A DNA stretch of 64,000 nucleotides from CAVVZJ01 sp963752755. Its GTDB lineage: Bacteria > Planctomycetota > Planctomycetia > Isosphaerales > Isosphaeraceae. A model generated the notes under the pieces. It had not been told where the DNA came from, made no database searches, and saw nothing but the letters and a program-made list of their open reading frames with translations. Location: NCBI GenBank assembly GCA_963752755.1, contig CAVVZJ010000017.1, forward strand, positions 1-64,000, in the 5' to 3' direction. Position 1 is the stretch's first letter; each line of letters opens with the position of its first letter. Positions 49,535 through 58,819 of this stretch are shown here, one piece after another. The translations under genes were made by a program, and so were the position numbers.

Positions 49535-50907
49535 CGAGCCACCTCCCCGACCGAGTGCCGGGGTCGGAACGTGGAGGGCAGGGGGGGGGGCGATCACGGT
49601 GGGAAGCCGGGCGGTGAAGACGGTGCCGGTCTCGGGCTCGGTGAGGAACGTCAGGGCCGCCGCCCATCTCGGAGACGATCTGGCGGCAGACGAACAGGCC
49701 GAGGCCGGTCCCCTGGGGCTTGGTGGTGAAGTAGGGCTGGAAGATCCGGTTCTGGTCGTCCGGGGCGATGCCGCGACCGTCGTCAGCGACGCAGAACGTC
49801 AGCCAGCCGTCGGATTCGGGAGCGGCCAGGAGATGGATTTGGCCGTTCTTGCCGGTGGCGTCGATCGCGTTGAGGACGAGGTTGAGGATGACCTGGACGA
49901 CGTGGTCGCGCACGGCGTGCAAGAGGGGCAGGTCGGCGGGGATGGCGGTACTGATCTTGCGGTCCTTCGTGCGGTGGTAGTACTTGGCGATGCCGAGGGC
50001 TTCCTCGACGGCCTCGGCGAGGCGGAAGCGTGTGCGTTCGGGGGAGGCGGGACGCGAGAAATCGACCAGCTCGCGGATCGTGCGCTGAATCCGGGCGAGC
50101 TGCCGTTCGGCCAGGGCGAGCTTGCCGTCGGTGTAGGGGTCGGGATTGCGGCGTCGGAGCATCTGGACGAGCGAGCTGAGCGCGGCGAGGGGGTTGCCGA
50201 CCTCGTGGGCGATCCCGGCCGAGAGCAGGCCGAAGGCGGCCATCTTCTCCTGGTGGAGCAGGCGGGCCTGCGAGGCGCGGAGGTCGGCGGTGCGATCGGC
50301 GACGCGGCGCTCCAGCTCGGCGCCGTGGCGTTCGAGGGCGGCGTTGGCCTGCTCCAGCCGGCGGCCGGTCGCCTTGAGGATGCCCGCGAGCGAGGCGCTG
50401 GCCCAGGTGGCCCAGGCGAGCACGACGAAGGTGAGGGGCAGGTCGGTCAGGTCGGCGGCCGAGCGGTCGGGGGGCAAGTACCAGGCCAGGGCGAGGAGGC
50501 TCGTGGCGTGGAAGGCGAGGGTCGTCCAGGCGATCGCGGGACGGTAGCGGATGGCGCAGCAGATCGCGGAGAGCAGGTAGTACCAGCGAAACGGGCTGTC
50601 GAGGCCGGTGTCGTGGTAGCAGAGCAAGGCGATGAAAATCGACTCCATCGACGAGACGAACAGCGGCCAACGGGAGAGGAAGACCTCGCCCCAGCGGTGG
50701 AAGACGGTGTCGAGCGCGGCGATAGCCGGCGCCGAGGGCGAGGAAGGCACGGACGGCGGACGGGTCGTGCAGGCCGGTTCGCGTCTGGACGAGGACATAC
50801 CCCATCACGATCCCGAACCAGCGGATGCGGACCACGATCGACTCGGTGGCCAGTTGCCAGCTCAGCCGGTCCTGGGTTGCCTCGATCGACGCCATCGTCC
50901 CGTCCAT
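49531..50907 (-). CDS. sensor histidine kinase partner of the NtrC-type regulator, frameshifted
   Basis: The N terminus has several membrane segments (IRWFGIVMGYVLVQTRTG; YLLSAICCAIRYRPAIAWTT; FVVLAWATWASASLAGILKA), a coiled coil (LERHGAELERRVADRTADLR), HisKA with LSAGIAHEVGNPLAALSSLV, and a HATPase (VILNLVLNAIDATGKNGQI; CVADDGRGIAPDD; GTGLGLFVCRQIVSEMGG). Frame changes lie near 50733 and 49670. The latter leads to TFLTEPETGTVFTARLP. A run of ten C near 49581-49590 then keeps the frame open into the regulator; with nine C it would stop at a TGA overlapping the regulator's ATG (ATGA), the usual arrangement, so I place the end at 49531. Confidence 0.85.
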
Positions 50908-50930
50908 TGGCCAGCACCAAAACGGCCCGC

Positions 50931-52357
50931 TCAGAGCGGCCTGCCTTCGATGTCCTCATTATAAGCGTCGCGGTCGGGTTCGTCCGGCCGACGGGGGAAT
51001 TCGTCAGGAACGGGCCGGCCTCGGGGGGGGGGCGCGAGGCGCCCGCCGACGTCGAGCGTCCGGCTGGCGAGGAGGAACAGCAAGGGGGTCGCGGGGACGC
51101 GGAAGCGGGGGTAGGGGAAGGCGAGGAACGGGATGAGGAGGTACGGGATCAAGGCCAGGTAGAGCACCGACCAGCGCCGGTTCTCGTGGGGCAGGAAGAA
51201 CACGGCGAGCAGACCCAGCGGCAGGCCGATCAAGGCCCAGAGGACCCGGTCAACGAAGCGGACGAGGTCGGGGAAGTGGGTCAGACGGGGGAAGGTCGGT
51301 CCCCAGGTCTCATCCCAGGAGAGGCGGAGACGACGAGCCGGCTCGCCGGGTCGGATCGGCTGCATCAGCCAGGATGTCGAGGTGATCGGCCAGAAGTCGT
51401 CGCCAAGCCAGACGCCCGAGAGATACTCGGGGATCTCGGCCAGGTAAGTTGGCCATTGCGTGCGGAGGTAGTTCAGGGCCAGGCGGCGGTGGCGTTCGGC
51501 CACCTGGGCGTCGGTCAGGCCGGGCGGGATGTTGTCGGGCAGGTCAACCTGGTGGAGGACGTGCGTCGTGTAAAACGTGCTCGGGCCGTTTGTCGAGATC
51601 AGGATGAAGCGACCGTGGATCTGGTAGTTGCGCAACGTCACCGGGGCGATCACGGCGACGGCCGCCAGGAGGAAGGCCGCGGCTCGGGCCCAGCGACGAC
51701 GATGCGTCGCCCGTTCGGGCGGGACGAGCAGGCTCCCGATCGCGATCGGCAGGGCGCCGGCGAGGAAGTTGGTGCGGGTCAGACAGGCGAGGCCGGCCAC
51801 CGCACCCGCTGCAAAGGCCCACGCCGTGCCCACGCCGCCACGGCGGGCGTCCCAGGTCGAGAGCCAGAGTTGCAGAGACAGGAGTTGTAGGAAGGTGAAC
51901 CAGGTCTCGGTGAGGACGACCCCGGTGTAATAAACCAGGGGCAGGTAAAGGGCCGTCAGCGTGGAGGCGATCCCCGCGGCGCGTCGCCCGAAGATTCGCA
52001 GGCCGAGCCCATAGACCAGCCAGACCGTCGCCGTGCTGATCGCCGCCTGCACCCAGCGGACGGCGGCCGGTCGGTGCCCAGAGACGGCGTACACCGCGGC
52101 GACAAAATAGGTGTAACCGGCGTAATAATAGGTGCTGGCGCTGAGCGGGTGGTAGCCGTTCATGCCCAGCGCCCGCCGACCGGCCGACCCTGGACCATCT
52201 GCCAGGCGGCATGGTCGTAGTGGGCCATGTCGGAGTAGATCCGGTCGCGGTCGGGACCACGTCCCGGGAGTGCCCAGACGTAGCCGAACCGGAGGAATCC
52301 GGCGACGACCAGGATCAACACAATCGGCCAGTCGGAGCGGACGTGACCCCAGCTCAT
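50931..52357 (-). CDS. GT39-type membrane glycosyltransferase (ArnT/PMT-like), frameshifted
   Basis: Start ATG 52357: MSWGHVRSDWPIVLILVVAG has the first membrane helix, then ALPGRGPDRDRIYSDMAHYD, with the acidic residues of the first extracytoplasmic loop. A frame change near 52190 leads into GYHPLSASTYYYAGYTYFVA, AVRWVQAAISTATVWLVYGL, GIASTLTALYLPLVYYTGVV, LTETWFTFLQ and CLTRTNFLAGALPIAIGSLL. About ten membrane helices are seen in 475 residues. Such enzymes use polyprenyl-phosphate sugars to modify lipids or proteins on the outer face of the membrane; the acceptor is unknown. Confidence 0.82.
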
Positions 52358-52522
52358 CGTGGGAACCCCCCACATCTCCCGACCCAGGCCGACGTCATGG
52401 CGACGTTGCGGCGACGTCGGGCGAACGCCTCGGAGACGCGTCGGCGACGGGTGAGGGACGCGCCCTGGCCTCCCAAGGCGGACGATGTAAACCGAGACAC
52501 AATCGACCTTTGAAGTGGGTTA

Positions 52523-52550
52523 ATTACCCATTTTGAAGTTCGTTCGGCGC
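52523..52550. repeat. dispersed 28-bp repeat, copy 1
   Basis: ATTACCCATTTTGAAGTTCG followed by TTCGGCGC; identical over 28 bases to 60579-60606, 8 kb away. Both copies sit in gene-free gaps on the 5' side of leftward genes and share no further similarity outside the core that I can see. Confidence 0.85.
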
Positions 52551-52596
52551 CGGGAACGCTGTCGGAGCGACGACGCGGAGCGGAGAGGATGCGCGG

Positions 52597-52705
52597 TGCG
52601 CCGGGTTCGTTTCGCGTCGAGCGGAAAGCGGGATCGAACATGCCCCGAGTCTCCCGCGCCCGGCCGTGTGCGCCGGGTTCGTTTCGCGTCGAGCGGAAAG
52701 CGGGA
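52597..52705. repeat. two 37-bp direct repeats
   Basis: Identical 37-base units at 52597-52633 and 52669-52705 (TGCGCCGGGTTCGTTTCGCG, then TCGAGCGGAAAGCGGGA), 72 bases apart. The reverse complement carries GAAACGAACCCGGCGCA, the core of the repeats at 44874-45105. It is not a CRISPR: only two units, with no uniform spacers beyond one. Confidence 0.85.
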
Positions 52706-53154
52706 CGCCTCCGAAAAGGGCCCAGGGGGAAGGGTCGAAATCGGTTGGAAGTCAAGCGAGAGCCAGGTGTGAGCGCCGGTTGCGACATCTCGGGGCCTCA
52801 TCCGAGGGCCTGGGGACGGGACGAAGATCGGGGACCGAGGCGCGAGCCTCTCGCCCTGATTATCGAGGAACGAGGCCAGAATTATCGTACGAAGTTCGGA
52901 AGGAAGTCGGAAAGCCGGTCGCGTGTGGAGGACAAGCCCGGTGTCGTCGGAGCGAACGGGATCGGGAGGTGTCGAACGGATTCTGGTACGGTGTTTGCTT
53001 CGTAGAGACTGATCGTGAGCGGGCGACGGTCGCCCGGGAAGGATTGTGGACCGGGATCGTGCGGTCCGGGTCCTCGGGGATCGCTGCCGACGGGGCCTCG
53101 CGAGTGAGCCCCGGGCTCGACGTCCGCTCACCGAGAGACAGGGGATTGACCGCG

Positions 53155-53629
53155 ATGGATGAACAGACCCACGCGAACCGCCGGGGATTCCTGGGACGAC
53201 TTGCCAAGGTGGCCCTGGGCGGCCTGGCGGCCTTGCCCGCAATCGGACGCCCGGCCCGCGCTGATCGAACGAATCGCTGGCGCCGCTTCGGTTTCGGATA
53301 CCCGGGCTACGGCTACGGGGCGTCCGGCTACGGTTATGGCGCCCCCGGTTACGGCTACGGCATGCCGGGCTACGGCTACGGCTGGCGATCGTCGCGGCTG
53401 CGACGTTTCAACACAAACCGATGGCGAGGCGGCTACTACGGTGGCTACGGCTATCCTGGCTACGCGCCCGTGGCGCACGCGGGTGTACGGCGGCTATCCG
53501 GGTTACTACGCTCCCCGGGGGTTCCAGCTCTACATCGGGCCGGCGCGGCCGTATGCGGCACCGTACTACCCGCCCTTGATGAAGCGCGGTGGGCCGATTG
53601 CCGACCCCATGGCCTTGCTGGAAGCCTGA
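53155..53629 (+). CDS. Tat-exported Gly/Tyr-rich protein, frameshifted
   Basis: Start ATG 53155. ANRRGFLGRLAKVALGGLAA has the twin Arg and hydrophobic core of a Tat signal ending ARA. The mature part is a (GYGYG)-type repeat (FGYPGYGYGASGYGYGAPGY) ending in tyrosine-rich PGYAPVAHA. Near 53475 the frame changes; the other frame continues VYGGYPGYYAPRGFQLYIGP and MKRGGPIADPMALLEA to 53629. Possibly a cell-surface or wall-associated protein; function unknown. Confidence 0.65.
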
Positions 53630-53755
53630 GCCCGCCGAACCCATCCAATGCCGCCCCCTCCGGGGTGCATGGGATCGCCCGAATTACCCCATAGCTAGGG
53701 GTTTGCGGCGACCTCCCGGGGCTCCGCGACGGGTGGAACGCCACGGGGCCTCGAC

Positions 53756-54818
53756 ATGACTACCCCCCAGGAAATGCCCGGCGCGTCGTGGGAGAGCCTC
53801 CATCACGACGGCCGGGCGTTCGTTCGCGCCACCTTGCCCGACCCACCTGGACAACCGGGCTTGCCACTGACGATCGCCCAGCCGCTCGCTGGTCGGTATC
53901 AGATCGATGGCCTGCTGGCCGCTGGTCCGTTCGGGGTCGTGCTCGAGGCCACCGACCTGCGAACTCGCAACAGTGTGCTGGTCAAGGCGTTGCGTCCCGA
54001 GGCCGCGTGCGTGCCTCCCGAGGTGCCCGACCGCGCAGCGGTTCTTGCCGAGGAGTTGCGTCGTCTGCGTCACGCCTTGCAGACTGAGCGGCGGTTGCTC
54101 GTCCGCCTGCGGAACGCGGGTTCGCGGGTCGTGCCGAATCCGAATGATTTCGTCTTTGATTGCAATCCGGCACTCGGGGATTGGCCGTTTGCGGAATCGG
54201 AGGGCGGCCGTGCGTTGCTCGATGGCAGCGTGGTGGAGACCGAGCCATACCTCGTCATGGAGCGGATTGCGGGGGTGAATCTGGAGGCGTGGCTGGAGCG
54301 GGAAGGTCGCGGCGGGATGGAGCCAGGTCAGGCGATCGGGCTAATCCGGCCGATCGTGGAGACGCTGGCCTTGCTGCACGAACCATGGCGGACGTCGCGG
54401 GGTCGGACCTGGCACTGTCTGTACCTCGACCTCAAGCCGTCGAACATCCTGATCGACCCGACCGGCCGACCGGTCTTGCTCGATTTTGGGGGCTGCCAGG
54501 TCGTGATCAACGGAATCCTGGTGCTGGAGGGAGGATTCACCCCGGTTATGCTCCTCCGGAGTGCGACGGGCCGCCGCGGGCCTTGCTGCCGAACGCGGAT
54601 GTCTATACGGTCGGGACGACGCTGGCTCACCTTCTGACCGGAATCGACCCGCGGAATCGCCCGCGGGGACGGGGCCTGGGGCCGGACCTGGGGCCGCTGA
54701 GGCGGCGGGTGGGCGGGAAGCTGCTGGCCCTGATCGAGCGATGCTTGGCCGCGAGGCCGTCGGAGCGCCCGCTGAGGCCAGACGCTTGCTGGCGGAGCTG
54801 GATTCCCTGGCATCCTGA
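53756..54818 (+). CDS. protein kinase-like (Hanks-type) protein, two frameshifts
   Basis: LAGRYQIDGLLAAGPFGVVL is a glycine-loop region, VLVKALRPEAA the Lys strand, PYLVMERIAGVNLEAWLERE the hinge, WHCLYLDLKPSNILIDPTGR the catalytic loop (YLDLKPSN in place of HRDLKPxN) and VLLDFGGCQ the metal loop (DFG). Frame changes near 54545 and 54775 are needed to read HPGYAPPECDGPPRALLPNA, DVYTVGTTLAHLLTG and EARRLLAELDSLAS. The His of the HRD motif is Tyr here; activity is plausible because the Asp is kept. It is followed closely by a second kinase-like gene. Confidence 0.75.
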
Positions 54819-54834
54819 AACTGGCGGGAACGTC

Positions 54835-55428
54835 ATGAACCTGTTGCCTGGCGACCGGATCTCGAGCGGCAGCCGCACGGCCTACGTCATCAACGGGTCG
54901 GGACGCTCGGTCTCGCGCCATCGGGCCTATCCGGCACGGAAGGTCTTCTGGAACGCGCGGACGCAGGCCGGACGGATCGAGTTGGTGGAAGCCGACGAGG
55001 AGGAGCAACTGGCGGTGGTCGTCCGAGTGCCGGAGGATGGCGGCAAAAGGGCGATCGAGGATCTGCGGTTCGAGGCCGGGTCGGTGCTCTCTCTGCCGGG
55101 TGCTCCGGGCTTGCCCGAGCCGCTGGACCTGATGGCGGAGGAGGGTCGGGAGCCCTGGCTCGTCATCGCGGCGGCGTCGGGAGAGTCGCTCGAAGCGAGG
55201 CGGCTGGAGGGCGTCCAGAGGGCACGGTTTCTGGAAGAACTGCGGGGATTGCTCGGGATCTTTCACCAGGCGGGGCTGATGGCCGGTCCGCTGGAGCCAT
55301 TGGATTTCGTGATCGACGGCTCAGGACGCTGGACATTCCTCGGTACGGATCGGGTGTCGCGGGCGGAGTCTTCCGGCGCGATCGCGGAGGACGCACGGCA
55401 CGTGGAGACGTTCGCCCGACGGTTCTGA
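54835..55428 (+). CDS. pseudokinase-like protein
   Basis: 197 residues starting 16 bases after the previous gene. NLLPGDRISSGSRTAYVING and VFWNARTQAGRIELVEADEE look like a kinase N lobe or FHA-like beta structure. EEGREPWLVIAAASGESLEA and LGIFHQAGLMAGPLEPLDFV, then DGSGRWTFLGTD, recall a hinge and C lobe in which the catalytic Asp and DFG are absent. I read it as a degenerate kinase paired with the gene before it; alternatives cannot be excluded. Confidence 0.55.
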   Translation: MNLLPGDRISSGSRTAYVINGSGRSVSRHRAYPARKVFWNARTQAGRIELVEADEEEQLAVVVRVPEDGGKRAIEDLRFEAGSVLSLPGAPGLPEPLDLMAEEGREPWLVIAAASGESLEARRLEGVQRARFLEELRGLLGIFHQAGLMAGPLEPLDFVIDGSGRWTFLGTDRVSRAESSGAIAEDARHVETFARRF

Positions 55429-55467
55429 GGGTGAGGTGTCGGGCGCGTGAAGTCTGGTTCGGCTTGC

Positions 55468-56256
55468 TCAGCGAGAGAACTGGTCGATCGGAATCGACTT
55501 GTAGACGACGAGCTGGTTGAGGGCGAGCGAGCGAGGCGTGGACCGGGCGAGCACGGGCGAGACGAAGGCCATGTCGCCGGGCCGGACGAAGCTGGGAACG
55601 CCCTCGGTGACAAGGGTCATCGACAGTCCGTTGGGCATCGGCAAGACGGTCACGACGCCGTTGCCGCCGACCGCAATGGTGAGCGGGATCGTACTGGCCG
55701 GCGGGCCGACGACGTGCAGCCGGGCCGGCATCCGCTCCTCGCCAGGCAGAAGCATGTAGTGATAATTAATGCCGAGCGTGCGCTGCTGCTCCATGTCGAA
55801 AAGGGTCACGACCCGGCCGTAGCCGATGATTGGCAAGAAGGTGGGCGTGACCATGCTCCGGGCCGCGCCGTCGAAGACGTCGACGTGGTTTGTCCGCACG
55901 CGGCGCGAGCCCAGGTCCAGTCCGGTAACCTCGAGCAAGGCCGTGGGCGAGATTCGCTCGGGGCTGGTCGGCCATCGCATGACGAAGAGGTTGATGGAGT
56001 CGAAGGCGACGGGGAACTGCTGGCCATCCTCGTTTTCGAGAACAAGCCACTTCTCGGTGACGGTCAGGACCCGCCCCCAGCCGCCGGACGGCGGAATGTT
56101 GATCCGTCCCATGCGGCCCCACTGCACCGCCAATGGCTGCGCCACACCGCCGGCCATCTGGGCGGTCGCCCGCCCGGCCGGCAATCCGACCAGCAACGCC
56201 CCGAGGGCGATCAGAAAGCCCACTCCCAGGCGGGTCGGCTGGCGGCGGGTCGTCAT
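55468..56256 (-). CDS. secreted protein of unknown function
   Basis: 262 residues from ATG 56256, which opens a signal peptide (LGVGFLIALGALLVGLPAGR, cleavage after ATA). The mature part is beta-rich: WGRVLTVTEKWLVLENEDGQ, FDSINLFVMRWPTSPERISP, TALLEVTGLDLGSRRVRTNH, VDVFDGAARSMVTPTFLPII. It reads as a small beta-barrel or SH3-like repeat protein. No family recognised. It is divergent from the MFS gene. Confidence 0.65.
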   Translation of the reverse strand: MTTRRQPTRLGVGFLIALGALLVGLPAGRATAQMAGGVAQPLAVQWGRMGRINIPPSGGWGRVLTVTEKWLVLENEDGQQFPVAFDSINLFVMRWPTSPERISPTALLEVTGLDLGSRRVRTNHVDVFDGAARSMVTPTFLPIIGYGRVVTLFDMEQQRTLGINYHYMLLPGEERMPARLHVVGPPASTIPLTIAVGGNGVVTVLPMPNGLSMTLVTEGVPSFVRPGDMAFVSPVLARSTPRSLALNQLVVYKSIPIDQFSR

Positions 56257-56592
56257 GGCGTGGGTCCTCCGGGTTTCTCCAGTGCGCGTTTCGAGCCTAC
56301 TCTGACCATTGTAGCATCCACACGGATCGGGTCGAGGGACTATCTGTCGGCGGGTCGGGCGATCGGGAGTGGGTGGATGAGGGCGGGCTGGAGGATCGCA
56401 GGTTCGCGGCGGACGAATAGACACGGTCCATCGTCATGTAATCGACCGCCAAGTAACTGCCGGCTTTCGACCGGCCTACCGGCTGTCTTGCCGTTGATCG
56501 GGACGGCGTCGGCGCGCATGATGCAGACCGGGATTGGGGGCGCGGGGATGGCTCTGCGCACGGCCCGACGCGACGGATGGCCCGTGTCGCCC
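56257..56592. other. divergent intergenic region
   Basis: It separates a leftward secreted-protein gene from the rightward MFS gene and should hold both promoters. No repeats or RNA seen. Confidence 0.4.
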
Positions 56593-57882
56593 ATGAATTC
56601 GACCACGATCGCCGAGTCGGCCGGGGACGCCCCGCGATTGCGAATGTTCGCGACCCTGGCGGACAACCCGCACTATCGGCAGTTCTATGTCGGCCAGGGG
56701 ATCAGTCTGATTGGCACCTGGCTGCAAGACGCGGCGGTGAGCTGGATCGTCTTCGACCTGACGCAGTCGGAGGCGATGCTCGGCCTGGTCAACGCGGCGG
56801 GAATCGTGCCGGCGGTCTTCGTCGGCCTGATCGCCGGAGCCCTGGCGGACCGCGTGGCGCCCAAGGCGATGATCGTGGGGATGCAACTGGCTCAGATGGC
56901 CCTGGCGCTGGTGCTGGGCTTGCTGGCGGCGGCAGGCGTGGTGGAGGTCTGGCACCTGGCGGCGGTGCTGGCCCTGGCGCGGGTGGCGGTCACGTTCGAG
57001 ATGCCGAGCCGGCAGGTGTTCCTGTACGAGTTGGTGGGTCGGTCGTCCTTGATGAACGCGATCGCCCTGAACTCGGGGCTCTTTCACGCCTCGCGGGTGA
57101 TCGGTCCGGCGCTGGCGGGGCTGTTCCTGGCCTGGTTCGGCCAGGCGCCTTGCTTCTTGCTCAACGGCGTGAGCTTCCTGGCGGCGATCGGGGCGTTGGC
57201 GATGATCCCGACGCCCTCGAAGCTGAAGCGTCGATCCCCGTCGCGCGAGCCGGGCGAGGTCTTCGGCGGCCTGGCGTACCTGGGTCGGGACCGTCGGGTG
57301 CGGTTGCTCTTTGCTCTGATGGCGTTCTTCGGGGCGGTGGGGATGGGTTACGCGGCAATGGTGCCGGCGTATGCGCGGGTGGTGGTCGGGACGGGTCAGC
57401 TTGGCTACGGCCTGCTGATGGCGAGTACCGGTCTTGGGGCGACGCTCGGGGCATTGGTGGTGGCGTCGCTGGGGTCGCTGACGCAGAAGGATCGACTCGT
57501 GTCGTTGGGGATGTTCGTGTTTGGCGTGTCGCTGGCCGCGGCCGGCTGGATTCCGCCAGCGGTGCCGCAATCCGCCGCAATGCCGGCGGCGTCGTTCTGC
57601 CTGCTGGGGACAGGTTTTGGCGCCATTATGTTCTTCGCTGCCACGCAAACCCTGATCCAGACGGCCGTACCGGATGCGATCCGTGGCCGGATCATGGCGT
57701 TGTGGATCATCACCTATTCGGCCTCGGTGCCCCTCGGTTCGCTCTGGGCGGGCTTGCTTTCGAGCGCGGTGGGCGTGCCTCGTGTGCTGGAGGTCTCGGC
57801 GGCGGTTTGCGTGGCGACGGCGGTAGGCGTGGCCGCGTCGGGGATGCTGGAGGAGACGAAGGAAATCGAGGAAGAGTTGTAG
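56593..57882 (+). CDS. MFS transporter of the EntS/MFS_3 type
   Basis: 429 residues from ATG 56593; in-frame upstream ATGs at 56518 and 56548 give an unlikely N terminus. NPHYRQFYVGQGISLIGTWL, QDAAVSWIVFDLTQSEAMLG is the family-typical first helix pair. GLIAGALADRVAPKAMIVGM is the loop 2-3 motif. Twelve helices are present, ending MLEETKEIEEEL. This subgroup exports siderophores or drugs; the substrate is unknown and no biosynthesis genes are adjacent. Confidence 0.88.
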   Translation: MNSTTIAESAGDAPRLRMFATLADNPHYRQFYVGQGISLIGTWLQDAAVSWIVFDLTQSEAMLGLVNAAGIVPAVFVGLIAGALADRVAPKAMIVGMQLAQMALALVLGLLAAAGVVEVWHLAAVLALARVAVTFEMPSRQVFLYELVGRSSLMNAIALNSGLFHASRVIGPALAGLFLAWFGQAPCFLLNGVSFLAAIGALAMIPTPSKLKRRSPSREPGEVFGGLAYLGRDRRVRLLFALMAFFGAVGMGYAAMVPAYARVVVGTGQLGYGLLMASTGLGATLGALVVASLGSLTQKDRLVSLGMFVFGVSLAAAGWIPPAVPQSAAMPAASFCLLGTGFGAIMFFAATQTLIQTAVPDAIRGRIMALWIITYSASVPLGSLWAGLLSSAVGVPRVLEVSAAVCVATAVGVAASGMLEETKEIEEEL

Positions 57883-58046
57883 GCTACGTGCCGCACGCCC
57901 ACTGGGAACCGCTCCACCGGGAATTTGGAATCCCTTCGTGGGATACTCTCCTCGCACCAGACCTTGAATTCGCGAGCCGAAGGGGTTCGCAGAGCAGCCG
58001 AGAAAAGCCCGGGATCTCACAGGGGCGTGCTTCCCTTCGCGGCGGA

Positions 58047-58688
58047 TCATCGAAGGGCTCGCGCGATGTCGGCCCAGCGGTCGAAGGGCTGGAAGGGCTC
58101 GCCGAGGCGGCGGAGTTCGGAGGCGAGCTGGGAGCGGGCGAAGCGGAACGGGGGTGGGACCAGACGGGCGGGGGCGACGTCGGTCAGGCCGTCGCCGGCA
58201 TAGGCGACGGGGACGCCGCGGGCCAGCCAATGGCGGACGATCGCGACCTTGTCGATGCCGGTCTCGGTCGAGAAAAAGGGGGAGCCGACGGGGAGTTCCA
58301 TGACGAGGCGGCCGTCGGTAATCCGGCCGGGGTTGGCGTGGACCTCGACGGAGACGCCGGCGCGTTCGAGGATCGGGTCGATGTACCAGCGACAGCCGGC
58401 CGAGGCGACGACGATCCGCCAGCCGGACCGCTCCAGGTCGCGAACCTCGGTGGAGAGCTCGGGGTCGGGCTCCATCTGGTCGAGCAGGGAGACCAGGGCG
58501 GCCTCGCCAGCGTCGGCGGCGGCATAGGTGCGTTTGAGAGCCTCGAAGTGAGAAAGGCGACCGGCGAGGTATTCGCCCCAGGAGTCGGGGGCGTCGGGCG
58601 GGATCAGGTGGTCGATGAGGAGGCGGTAGTAATCGTGGCGGGTGATCGTGCCGTCGAAGTCGGAGACGAGGACGCTGGAGTCGGGCAT
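58047..58688 (-). CDS. MtnX-like HAD-superfamily phosphatase
   Basis: 213 residues, intact. SVLVSDFDGTITRHDYYRLL holds the nucleophile and acid Asp pair (DFDGT), VVASAGCRWYIDPILERAGV the second motif, and VAYAGDGLTDVAPARL the metal-binding GDGxxD. It is closest to MtnX/phosphoserine-phosphatase-like HAD-IB enzymes. The methionine-salvage role is not supported by neighbours, so the substrate remains open. Confidence 0.85.
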   Translation of the reverse strand: MPDSSVLVSDFDGTITRHDYYRLLIDHLIPPDAPDSWGEYLAGRLSHFEALKRTYAAADAGEAALVSLLDQMEPDPELSTEVRDLERSGWRIVVASAGCRWYIDPILERAGVSVEVHANPGRITDGRLVMELPVGSPFFSTETGIDKVAIVRHWLARGVPVAYAGDGLTDVAPARLVPPPFRFARSQLASELRRLGEPFQPFDRWADIARALR

Positions 58689-58819
58689 TGTGTCGGGTGG
58701 ATCGGTGGATTGAGGATTGATGACAGATTGAAGACAACAAATGACGAAAATAAGAAATCAAGTCGATGACCGGTCGGGGAGGCGACGATCCGGTCATCGA
58801 CCGTGGAAGAAGGATCGGC

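Larger units (their letters stand above)
52358..53154. other. repeat-bearing intergenic region
   Basis: About 800 bases between divergent genes. It contains a 28-base dispersed repeat (52523-52550) and two 37-base direct repeats (52597-52705). No gene is supported; the plus-strand open frame from 52666 that runs into the next gene is a shadow of these repeats. Confidence 0.5.

Noticed and set aside
52597..52705. CRISPR array
   Set aside because: Only two 37-base units with one 35-base spacer, related to dispersed repeats elsewhere, and no cas genes nearby.
52666..53154. N-terminal extension of the GYG-repeat protein
   Set aside because: The extension covers direct repeats and lacks protein-like composition; the Tat signal marks the start at 53155.
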